Positions 44,944 through 52,598 of a stretch of 64,000 nucleotides of DNA are shown here, in pieces. Positions within the stretch are counted from its first letter, which is position 1, and each line of letters opens with the position of its first letter. The stretch lies in contig JBMHCX010000018.1 of NCBI GenBank assembly GCA_049889695.1, positions 1 to 64,000 on the forward strand. The letters are read 5' to 3'. The notes under the pieces were generated by a model. It saw only the letters and a program-made list of their open reading frames with translations. It did no database searches and was not told the DNA's origin. This stretch comes from WTJH01 sp049889695 (lineage in GTDB: Bacteria; Bacteroidota; Bacteroidia; Flavobacteriales; Flavobacteriaceae). The position numbers and the translations under genes are program-made.

Positions 44944-45591
44944 ATGTCGACTAAAAACACCTCTGAGCGCTCCCGTATTCGCCAACTCCAAACAGGAGAT
45001 GTGGGGGCCCTTGAATATTTTATCGATCGCTATCACAACAGGCTCTTGGCCTATGCCCGAACCCTGACGCCCAACAAAGCCCTGGCCGAGGATCTGGTGC
45101 AAGAAGTATTTATTGGCGTGTGGAAAAGAAAAGCTTCTTTAGAGGTGAGCCATAGCTTAAAGCCCTACTTATTTAAAGCACTTCACAATGGATTTATCAA
45201 CGCTTATCGGAAACAAAAACAAAGGCAACAGCTGCATCTGCAATTCGCGCAACAACTCGATCGGATCCAACAGGAATTCACAGAATCCAACATTCAACAC
45301 TATTTAGCGATTATCGAGCAAGAAATTCGGGCCCTCCCCCCTCAATGTCAGAAAGTATTTATCCTCCATAAGAAAGAAGGATTAACCCATAGCGAAATTG
45401 CCGCTTATTTACAGATTTCCGTAAAAGCCGTTGAGGCGCATATGCGACACGCCTATAGCCAAGTCCGCCAACAGCTCCACAACAAAGGCTATGGCTACAA
45501 AAACATCCTTCTTTTCCTCTGGATGAAAATGCAGTTCGCATCCAAGTCTACAAAAAAGAAAGCTCTAGAAGTATTGCCTAAACCCCGCTAA
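44944..45591 (+). CDS. ECF RNA polymerase sigma factor, Bacteroidota FecI-like
   Basis: A 215-residue ECF sigma factor. Region 2 is at about residues 20-90 (TLTPNKALAEDLVQEVFIGVWKRK) and region 4 at about 130-185 (ALPPQCQKVFILHKKEGLTHSEIAAYLQISVKAVEAHMRHA). It is divergent from fecR, 107 bases apart, and is the likely partner of that anti-sigma factor, activating the minus-strand block. The usual order is sigma and fecR in tandem, so the divergent order is less common. No clear -7 consensus lies before it; TATATTAG at 44910-44917 is the nearest match. Confidence 0.9.
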   Translation: MSTKNTSERSRIRQLQTGDVGALEYFIDRYHNRLLAYARTLTPNKALAEDLVQEVFIGVWKRKASLEVSHSLKPYLFKALHNGFINAYRKQKQRQQLHLQFAQQLDRIQQEFTESNIQHYLAIIEQEIRALPPQCQKVFILHKKEGLTHSEIAAYLQISVKAVEAHMRHAYSQVRQQLHNKGYGYKNILLFLWMKMQFASKSTKKKALEVLPKPR

Positions 45592-45641
45592 GGGACTGCT
45601 GATAAGGGCCTCTTATTCTCTCTGCACTTTTTAAAAAATGA

Positions 45642-45672
45642 TTGTGAATTAATAGTATTACTATTACATTTG
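45642..45672 (+). promoter_or_regulatory. Promoter of the TetR-ABC-HlyD-TolC operon
   Basis: A TTG at 45642-45644 and TACATTTG at 45665-45672 are separated by 20 bases, a full match to the Bacteroidota -33/-7 pattern. The start codon is 17 bases after the -7 box. Confidence 0.8.
45650..45666. promoter_or_regulatory. Palindromic operator between -33 and -7 boxes
   Basis: The 17-bp sequence TAATAGTATTACTATTA is a perfect palindrome with a one-base centre. It fills most of the spacer and overlaps the first bases of the -7 box, the place where a bound repressor blocks RNA polymerase. The adjacent TetR-family gene is the obvious candidate to bind it and control itself. Confidence 0.7.
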
Positions 45673-45689
45673 CACATTTAAATTTTAGT

Positions 45690-46358
45690 ATGCAGGAATT
45701 ACTCTCTAATTTGCGTATCAATATTCCTTCTTCAGTTTATTTGAAGGACCCCGAATCTTCGGACTTGGGGAAACGCATCATCGAACACAGTATAGTACTG
45801 ATCGACGGGATAGGATTTGAAGCCTTTACGTTTAAGAAATTAGGAGAAGTCATCGGGTCGAACGAAAGCTCCATCTATCGTTATTTCGAAAACAAGCACA
45901 AACTATTAATGTATCTCTGTTCGTGGTACTGGGGCTGGTTGGAATATCAGTTGGTGTTAACGACTTTTAGCCTAAAAGATCCTCGGGAAAAATTAGAAAA
46001 AACGATAGAGGTCATCAGCCGAAAAGTGACCGAGGATTCCACCTTTACCTATGTCAACGAGCCCTTGTTGAGTCGAATCATCATACACGAAAACTCAAAA
46101 TCTTTTATGACCAAGCAGGTGGATACGGAAAATCAGGAAGGAGGGTTCGAAAGCTATAAGCGCCTTATTCAGCGGGTATACACCCACATAGAGGCAGTAG
46201 CTCCAGACTATGCCTATCCGAAGAGCTTGGCGAGTACTTTAGTGGAAACGGCCCTCCACCAACATTATTTAAGAGATCATTTTAAGAGCATCACCGATTG
46301 TGGAGAGGAAGCCCCCACAGCATTTTTATCAGAACTGCTACAAAAAACAATTGCATGA
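45690..46358 (+). CDS. TetR/AcrR family transcriptional regulator
   Basis: A 222-residue regulator. The N-terminal helix-turn-helix is at about residues 25-75 (GFEAFTFKKLGEVIGSNESSIYRYFENKHKLL), the TetR signature. The C-terminal ligand-binding region has no recognisable pattern. It is the first gene of the operon and its stop overlaps the ABC start (ATGA). It probably represses the operon through the palindrome just upstream. The inducer is unknown. Confidence 0.9.
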   Translation: MQELLSNLRINIPSSVYLKDPESSDLGKRIIEHSIVLIDGIGFEAFTFKKLGEVIGSNESSIYRYFENKHKLLMYLCSWYWGWLEYQLVLTTFSLKDPREKLEKTIEVISRKVTEDSTFTYVNEPLLSRIIIHENSKSFMTKQVDTENQEGGFESYKRLIQRVYTHIEAVAPDYAYPKSLASTLVETALHQHYLRDHFKSITDCGEEAPTAFLSELLQKTIA

Positions 46359-48022
46359 ACAACACAACTGAAATCACCTGGAATCGCTTTTTTCGATTGC
46401 TAAAACTGGAAAGAAGAGATCTCCTTCAAATCTTTTACTACGCCATCTTTGCCGGTGCCTTGTCGCTTACCCTCCCTTTAGGGGTGCAAGCCATCATCAA
46501 CCTCATACAAGGAGCTCAAATTTCAAACTCTTGGATCATTTTGGTGGTTTTGGTGACCTTAGGAGTCAGTTTCACAGGGACGCTTCAGATCATGCAAATG
46601 CGGATAATAGAAACGCTTCAACAGCGGATCTTTACCCGTGCCAGTTTCGAACTCAGCTATCGCTTCCCTAAAATACAAATGAAAGAGCTGCGAAACCACT
46701 ATCCTCCGGAATTAGCCAATCGCTTTTTCGATACCCTCAGTATACAAAAGGGCATATCGAAAATCCTGATCGATGTACCCTCCGCTCTTATTCAGATCAT
46801 TTTTGCGCTGATCCTGCTTTCTTTTTACCACCCCTTCTTTATACTATTCGGGTTGGTTTTGCTGACGTTGATGTTCTTCGTTTTTCAATATACGGTTCGC
46901 AAGGGGCTGGAAACATCGATAGAAGAATCGAAATTCAAATACAAAGTCGCGCATTGGATTCAGGAAATCGCCCGTTCGGTGGTCAGTTTTAAACTAGCGG
47001 GAAAAACCAACTTGACCTTAGAAAAAAACGATGAATTAGTTTCCGATTATCTCCAAGCTCGGGAGGCCCACTTTAGAATCATCAAGTTGCAGTTTATTAA
47101 AATGATCGGATTTAAAGTGACCGTCACCGCAGGATTGTTAATCATTGGCGGGGTGTTGGTGCTCAATCAGCAGATGAACATCGGTCAGTTTGTGGCAGCA
47201 GAAATCATCATTCTATTGGTGATTGCTTCCGTCGAAAAACTTATTGTTAGCCTAGAGACCCTTTACGATATGCTTACATCCATCGAAAAGCTGGGGCAGG
47301 TAGTGGACTTGCCGATGGAATCGCAAGAAGGGCGAAATATCGATTTTTCTGATAATCTATCAGTGGAATTTAAGGAGGTCTCCTATAGCGTTATGGATCG
47401 GGATCTACCCATATTGGACAATATCAATCTACAAATCAATCCGCGGGAGATTGTCCTGATTCAAGGGGCTTCAGGTTCCGGAAAATCCAGCTTACTGCGA
47501 CTCTTAGCCGGGGTGAATCTTCCGACTACTGGAACGATCTATGCCGGAGAACACAACCTCAAAGGCATTCAGTTGTCGCACTATCGTTCCCATTTAGGGC
47601 TGTCGCTCTCCGATGAGGCTCCCTTTGAAGGAACTCTCAAAGAAAATCTGACGTTTGGCGATTCAAACATACAAGACAATGAAATTCGAAAAGTTCTGGA
47701 AGCTGTTGGTCTTCAGGATTTTGTAAAAGGACTTCAGACCGGACTGGACACCATTATCTATCCAGAAGGAAAAAAGCTCTCTTATTCCGTTTCTAAAAAA
47801 CTCATCCTGGCCAGAGCGGTCTTGCAACGGCCAAAAATGCTGATCTTGGAAGATCCCCTGGATCAGTCGACCAAAAAAGAAACAGAACAAATCATCGATT
47901 ATTTATGTGATCCGATCCATCGGTGGTCGATTGTTGTCGTCAGTAATAACAACTACTGGAAAAAGAAATGCCATCAGTACATCCAACTGAAAAATGGCAC
48001 CATGCTCCCCCCTAAAAAATAG
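46355..48022 (+). CDS. ABC-type membrane protein with degenerate ATPase domain
   Basis: A 555-residue ABC half-transporter with six membrane helices (about residues 25-305) and a C-terminal nucleotide-binding domain (about 325-555). Walker A GASGSGKSS is intact at 371-379. The signature, normally LSGGQ, is LSYSV (475-479). Walker B ends E499-D500 rather than D-E. The H-loop histidine is N531. The domain may bind ATP but is not expected to hydrolyse it well. It lacks the C39 peptidase domain of bacteriocin exporters. The HlyD and TolC genes follow at two-base gaps. Confidence 0.88.
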   Translation: MNNTTEITWNRFFRLLKLERRDLLQIFYYAIFAGALSLTLPLGVQAIINLIQGAQISNSWIILVVLVTLGVSFTGTLQIMQMRIIETLQQRIFTRASFELSYRFPKIQMKELRNHYPPELANRFFDTLSIQKGISKILIDVPSALIQIIFALILLSFYHPFFILFGLVLLTLMFFVFQYTVRKGLETSIEESKFKYKVAHWIQEIARSVVSFKLAGKTNLTLEKNDELVSDYLQAREAHFRIIKLQFIKMIGFKVTVTAGLLIIGGVLVLNQQMNIGQFVAAEIIILLVIASVEKLIVSLETLYDMLTSIEKLGQVVDLPMESQEGRNIDFSDNLSVEFKEVSYSVMDRDLPILDNINLQINPREIVLIQGASGSGKSSLLRLLAGVNLPTTGTIYAGEHNLKGIQLSHYRSHLGLSLSDEAPFEGTLKENLTFGDSNIQDNEIRKVLEAVGLQDFVKGLQTGLDTIIYPEGKKLSYSVSKKLILARAVLQRPKMLILEDPLDQSTKKETEQIIDYLCDPIHRWSIVVVSNNNYWKKKCHQYIQLKNGTMLPPKK

Positions 48023-48024
48023 CT

Positions 48025-49386
48025 ATGTTAAATATCTCTAAAAACCCCATCGAGAATTTTAAATTTGACGCCTATCGGTCTGGGCAGAAAGTATTTGAAG
48101 TTTCGTATTTCCAAGAGTTTAATCGATTTCTACTGGTCTTTTCAGCCGTGCTAGTGGTCATGTTATTTTTACCCTGGACCCAAAACATTAGCGGGAAGGG
48201 TTATGTCACTACTCTCCAGCCCGACAAAAGACCACAAACCGTGCAGTCGCCAATCCCCGGAAAGATAGACGCTTGGTATGTTCGGGAGGGCGATTTAGTT
48301 CAGAAAGGAGACACGCTGCTAAAAATTTCCGAAATAAAAAGTGATTACTTCGATCCCTTATTGGTTGAACGGACCCAGCAACAATTAACAGCCAAAAAGA
48401 AAGCCGTGTTGGCCTATGAAGACAAAGTAGCCGCCCTGAGTGCACAACTCGATGCGCTGAAACGCGAGCGGAAGCTTAAAGGCAACCAAGTGGTAAACAA
48501 ACAGCAACAGCAATTGTTTTATGTACAGAGCGACAGTATTAAATTGGAAGCCGCTATCACCAACAGAGATATTGCAAAGGTTCGTTTAGAAAGAACTCAA
48601 TCGCTTTTTGAGCAGGGACTAAAAGCAACAAAGGACCTGGAAGAAAAGAAATTAAAATTTAGAGAAACAGAGGCCAAACTGTTAGGCGCCACCAACAACT
48701 ATCGGAATGCACAAAACGAAGTGCAGATCGCAACCTACGAAATCGATCGTATTCAGGCCTCCTTTGGCGATAAAATTTCTAAGACACGCTCTGAGCTTGC
48801 CACCGCAAAATCGATGCAATACGAAGCCGAAGCAGCCGTGGCTAAACTTCAAAATGCCGTAGCAAACTACAACTCTCGAACAGCCCTTCAATATGTGACT
48901 GCCCCACAAAGCGGATTCATCAACAAAGCGCTAAAAGGGGGAATCGGAGAAACCTTTAAAGCCGGAGAGCAACTGCTGTCTATTATGCCCGACAACTATC
49001 AGATGGCAGTGGAAACCTATGTCCGTCCGATAGATATGCCCCTGGTTCAATTGGGAGAAAAAGTACGTGTTGAATTCGACGGCTGGCCCGCTATTGTCTT
49101 TAGTGGATGGCCAAACGTTTCCTATGGGACTTATGGTGCCCGGGTGGTCGCTATCGAAAACTATATCAGTGACAATCAGCTCTATCGTGTATTATTGGCT
49201 CCAGACCCGCAGGATCACCCTTGGCCAGAACAAGTCCGCATGGGCTCCGGTGCGCGAACCATTGCCCTGCTCAATGATGTGCCCGTGTGGTATGAAATAT
49301 GGCGACAACTCAATGGCTTTCCACCAGAGTATTACCGACCCAAAAACCTCAATCGCGAAACATCAGATTCTTCTAAAACCAACTAA
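48025..49386 (+). CDS. HlyD family periplasmic adaptor
   Basis: A 453-residue membrane-fusion protein. One N-terminal membrane helix (about residues 30-50) is followed by a lipoyl-like domain (RPQTVQSPIPGKIDAWYVREGD), a long coiled coil (about 110-275) and a C-terminal beta-barrel region. It should link the ABC protein to TolC in a tripartite channel across the envelope. It starts two bases after the ABC gene and ends two bases before the TolC gene. Confidence 0.9.
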   Translation: MLNISKNPIENFKFDAYRSGQKVFEVSYFQEFNRFLLVFSAVLVVMLFLPWTQNISGKGYVTTLQPDKRPQTVQSPIPGKIDAWYVREGDLVQKGDTLLKISEIKSDYFDPLLVERTQQQLTAKKKAVLAYEDKVAALSAQLDALKRERKLKGNQVVNKQQQQLFYVQSDSIKLEAAITNRDIAKVRLERTQSLFEQGLKATKDLEEKKLKFRETEAKLLGATNNYRNAQNEVQIATYEIDRIQASFGDKISKTRSELATAKSMQYEAEAAVAKLQNAVANYNSRTALQYVTAPQSGFINKALKGGIGETFKAGEQLLSIMPDNYQMAVETYVRPIDMPLVQLGEKVRVEFDGWPAIVFSGWPNVSYGTYGARVVAIENYISDNQLYRVLLAPDPQDHPWPEQVRMGSGARTIALLNDVPVWYEIWRQLNGFPPEYYRPKNLNRETSDSSKTN

Positions 49387-49388
49387 GC

Positions 49389-50786
49389 ATGATCTATCGC
49401 AGGTTTTACACAGGCGTTTTCGCCCTACTCCTTTTGCTGTGTTCATCGAGAGTGACGGCGCAAGAGACTATGGATTTAGAAGCTTTTTTAAACTATGTCA
49501 AGGCCTTTCATCCCTTAGTTAAACAAGCCGACTTAAAGCTTACCGCCAGTACTGCAAAACTGTTAAAAAGCCGAGGAGCTTTTGATCCTAAAATTGGGGT
49601 CGACTACAAGAACAAACGCTTTAAAGCCACACCCTATTATGAAAATTTAAACGCTACTTTCACCATTCCTACCTACTATGGGATCGAAATTCAAGGAGGG
49701 CTTCAAGAGGCCAGTGGGAATTTTGTGAATCCTGAAAATAGTCTTTCCACCGACCAGCTCTACAGCCTTGGAGCAGAAATCAATTTGGGAAAAGGCTTGT
49801 TCGCCAACGAACGACAAACAGCTCTTCGGCAAGCCAAGAGCTATACCCAACAAGCGGCAGAAGAAAATGCCCTTGAGGTTAATGCGATTTTAAAAGCGGC
49901 CAGTCATGCCTTTTTAGACTGGTATCAAGCCCATCAGGAATATGTCATATTCGACCGCTTTGTCGAAAATGCAGCCTTCCGCTTTCAAGCGGTAAAGGAC
50001 CGTTTCCGCTCCGGAGATCTTGCAGCCATCGACACTACCGAAGCGCGGATAGCCTATAATCAGCGACGTTTAGGCCGACAAAAAGCCAGTTTAAAACTTC
50101 GGCAAAAAGCCCTGAAAGCTTCAAATTTTCTGTGGATCGATGATATTCCAGTGGAGATTCAGTCCACGGTTGTTCCCCAACTTTCTGAAGAGAACTTTCG
50201 CAGTAACTTTCAGCCACAACAAATCCCCCTAGAACTGCACCCCAAGATTAGAGCTCTCAGCTATAAACAAGAGCAGTTGGTCTTCGAAAAGCGACTCCAA
50301 CGGAACAACTTACTGCCGGAAATACGCTTGGGATATCGATGGTTGTCTGAAAATAATCCTGCGCAACAGTGGAATTGGGCCCTGGACCCGGACAATAGTA
50401 CCACCCAACTAAAAGTTTCACTTCCACTTTTCTTGCGAAAAGAACGAGCCGCTTACCGCCTAGCCGATCTTAAAGCACAGGATATGGACCTGGAAATCGA
50501 AAGAACCCTGGTCGTATTGAACAATAAAATAGAAGCATTGGCCCAACAATCCACGCGCTTACAGGAGCAGGTATGGATCGCACAAGAAATGGCCAGCGAT
50601 TACGAATTGCTCTTCCGAGGAGAGCAGAAAAAGTTTAGCGCAGGAGAAAGTTCCTTGTTTTTGGTCAATGCGCGAGAATCGAAATGGATCGAAGGACTGT
50701 TGAAAATGATTGCTTTGGAAACCGATCAAAAAAAGGCTCAAAGCGCCTATTACTTCGAGCTTGTATTTCCAGTTCCTTCAGAATAA
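49389..50786 (+). CDS. TolC family outer-membrane efflux protein
   Basis: A 465-residue outer-membrane channel protein with a signal peptide (to about residue 24, VTAQ) and the two long helical repeats of the TolC/OEP family (about 60-250 and 290-460). The helical stretch ALRQAKSYTQQAAEENALEVN is characteristic. It is the exit duct for the ABC-HlyD pair and the last gene of the operon. Confidence 0.9.
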   Translation: MIYRRFYTGVFALLLLLCSSRVTAQETMDLEAFLNYVKAFHPLVKQADLKLTASTAKLLKSRGAFDPKIGVDYKNKRFKATPYYENLNATFTIPTYYGIEIQGGLQEASGNFVNPENSLSTDQLYSLGAEINLGKGLFANERQTALRQAKSYTQQAAEENALEVNAILKAASHAFLDWYQAHQEYVIFDRFVENAAFRFQAVKDRFRSGDLAAIDTTEARIAYNQRRLGRQKASLKLRQKALKASNFLWIDDIPVEIQSTVVPQLSEENFRSNFQPQQIPLELHPKIRALSYKQEQLVFEKRLQRNNLLPEIRLGYRWLSENNPAQQWNWALDPDNSTTQLKVSLPLFLRKERAAYRLADLKAQDMDLEIERTLVVLNNKIEALAQQSTRLQEQVWIAQEMASDYELLFRGEQKKFSAGESSLFLVNARESKWIEGLLKMIALETDQKKAQSAYYFELVFPVPSE

Positions 50787-50849
50787 ACCAACAGGATTAT
50801 CCGACATAAAGTGCTATATTAGAGACCATAACACATTTAATTAGCGCTT

Positions 50850-50963
50850 ATGTTGAAATTTCACTTCGATACTATCCGGAAATATCCTGTTTTTTCAGCC
50901 TATATGGGTTTTGTAAAAGGGGTGGTGCTCACCATACTCGTCTATGAGTTTTTGTTGCGATAG
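50850..50963 (+). CDS. Small putative membrane protein, 37 residues
   Basis: A 37-residue ORF with ATG and TAG, starting MLKFHFDTIRKYPVFSAYMG and ending in a hydrophobic helix (FVKGVVLTILVYEFLLR). Composition and position in an otherwise empty 348-base gap suggest a real small inner-membrane protein. There is no family evidence. Confidence 0.45.
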   Translation: MLKFHFDTIRKYPVFSAYMGFVKGVVLTILVYEFLLR

Positions 50964-51134
50964 TTCTATTGTTGAACGGAGATGATAGAGCGAGATAGCG
51001 CGTCCTATAAAGGATCATTGAAAGGCCTTACAATATTGAATGTTTATGGAAAAGCCAGGAGATTAAATGCATATTTAAAGCATAACTATTAATTTGTTTA
51101 AACATTACAATAAACTATTCATTCATGCGTTAAT

Positions 51135-52346
51135 ATGTTTGTGACTGTCAAACTGAGAAAACGAATCAATAAAAACGGAACTGTATCGCTGCGTTTAGAT
51201 ACATTTCTAGGATATGAAGTAGATACTTCAGGGAAGCGCCGTGCCAAGCGAGAACGCACCACCCTTCCCTTCCACCTGATCGAAAATCCCAAAAGTTTAG
51301 CAGAGCACAAAGCCAATCTCGATAATTTAGCCAAAGCTGAAAAACTCAGACGAGAAAAGGAAAATGAATTGAATTTGGCCACAAAGAAGCCTTTTAATTC
51401 TGATCATCTCAAGCAGCCTTTCCTCCCATTTTTCAATATAGAAATCCACAAGGCCCTAGTTGTCTTTACAACCAAGACCTCCTGCGTTAAAGGAGCACAA
51501 AAATATTTCTATCAGTTCGAACGCAATAACGTCCTCTTCGAGGAAATATCGACTTCGTACTGCCAAAGGTTTATGTTCTATCTGAAGAACTCTGCCGTTA
51601 AGAAAAATGGTACACCCTTGTCCGACAATACTATACGTGCCTACTTCAATACCTTTAAAACCATACTGGATCAGGCTGTCAATCAGGGCTATCTATCCGA
51701 AAATCCTGCTGCAGAAGTAGAACTTCCCAAAATTGTTAATTCCACAAGAACCTTCTTAACACCAGAAGAACTAGAAACGCTTTATCACACCCCGAGCGGA
51801 GATCAAGAAGTGGAATTGATGTTTTTAATCTCTTGCCAAACAGGCTTGCGTTTCGATGATATTAAACTCATGAAGTGGTCGGACATTAAATCCTCAAAAA
51901 GTGGTGGAAGTTTTCAAATTTCCGCGCTACGAGGCCCGGTCAAACGACAATATTTTCTTCCTTCGACCCTAATCGAACGTTTAAACGCCTACAAAAATGG
52001 GAATGGCCTGTGTTTTCCCACGGCAAAAATGAACAGTAGCACCAACGCTCATTTAAAAGATTGGGGGACTAAAGCAGGGCTACAGAAAAAATTAAATTTC
52101 TTGTCCGGTCGACATACCTTCGCGGTAAATTCCCTGATGGAAGGGATGGATATCAAAACCCTCCAGCTACAACTGGACCACAAGGATATCCGATCGACAC
52201 TTGTGTACCAAGATTTATTGGTCAGTAAAAAACCAGCCTCCAAAAAGCCCAAGGATTATCTCCTTGCTATTTTCCAAGGGAAACAGCAAAGAAAGATGCA
52301 TCCGAATCTTCGAAACGAATTGCGTAGTTTCAACTACAGTTTCTAG
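51135..52346 (+). CDS. Tyrosine recombinase / site-specific integrase
   Basis: A 403-residue integrase of the Bacteroidota type, with an N-terminal arm-binding domain (about residues 1-90), a SAM-like core-binding domain (about 95-195) and a C-terminal catalytic domain (about 205-380). Conserved residues are the first arginine in CQTGLRFDD, an arginine in LSGRHTF, a histidine in LQLDHKDI and the nucleophilic tyrosine in LVYQDL. The first histidine of the usual HxxR box is replaced (FLSGR). It stands alone: no excisionase, relaxase or transposon gene lies beside it, and no attachment-site repeat was seen. Confidence 0.85.
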   Translation: MFVTVKLRKRINKNGTVSLRLDTFLGYEVDTSGKRRAKRERTTLPFHLIENPKSLAEHKANLDNLAKAEKLRREKENELNLATKKPFNSDHLKQPFLPFFNIEIHKALVVFTTKTSCVKGAQKYFYQFERNNVLFEEISTSYCQRFMFYLKNSAVKKNGTPLSDNTIRAYFNTFKTILDQAVNQGYLSENPAAEVELPKIVNSTRTFLTPEELETLYHTPSGDQEVELMFLISCQTGLRFDDIKLMKWSDIKSSKSGGSFQISALRGPVKRQYFLPSTLIERLNAYKNGNGLCFPTAKMNSSTNAHLKDWGTKAGLQKKLNFLSGRHTFAVNSLMEGMDIKTLQLQLDHKDIRSTLVYQDLLVSKKPASKKPKDYLLAIFQGKQQRKMHPNLRNELRSFNYSF

Positions 52347-52380
52347 ACGACTCTCCTTTTTTTTGTAATTTCAGCATGGA

Positions 52381-52590
52381 ATGAAACGACTGTTCTTCAT
52401 CGTGTTTTTAAGTGCTTGTCAGCCGCAAGACGATAATTCCGCTTGTATAGACGAAAATGCTATTGATGAACAGGCCATCTGTTATGAAATTTATCAACCC
52501 GTTTGTGGATGCGATGAACAGACCTATTCCAACGATTGTTATGCTAGAGCTGCTGGAGTAAGAACCTTTACTTCAGGGAGCTGTAATTAA
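52381..52590 (+). CDS. Kazal-type domain lipoprotein
   Basis: A 69-residue lipoprotein. The lipobox LSAC gives lipidated C13, and a Kazal domain follows with six cysteines (22, 34, 42, 44, 53, 68) and the core YQPVCGCDEQTYSNDC. Kazal domains inhibit serine proteases through an exposed loop. Its membrane anchor suggests protection of the cell surface, but the target is unknown. It ends eight bases before the penicillin-acylase-like gene. Confidence 0.85.
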   Translation: MKRLFFIVFLSACQPQDDNSACIDENAIDEQAICYEIYQPVCGCDEQTYSNDCYARAAGVRTFTSGSCN

Positions 52591-52598
52591 ATTTTGAT

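Noticed and set aside
51040..52400. Attachment-site repeats around the integrase
   Set aside because: No direct repeat of useful length was seen on both sides and no tRNA gene lies near, so an integrated element could not be delimited.
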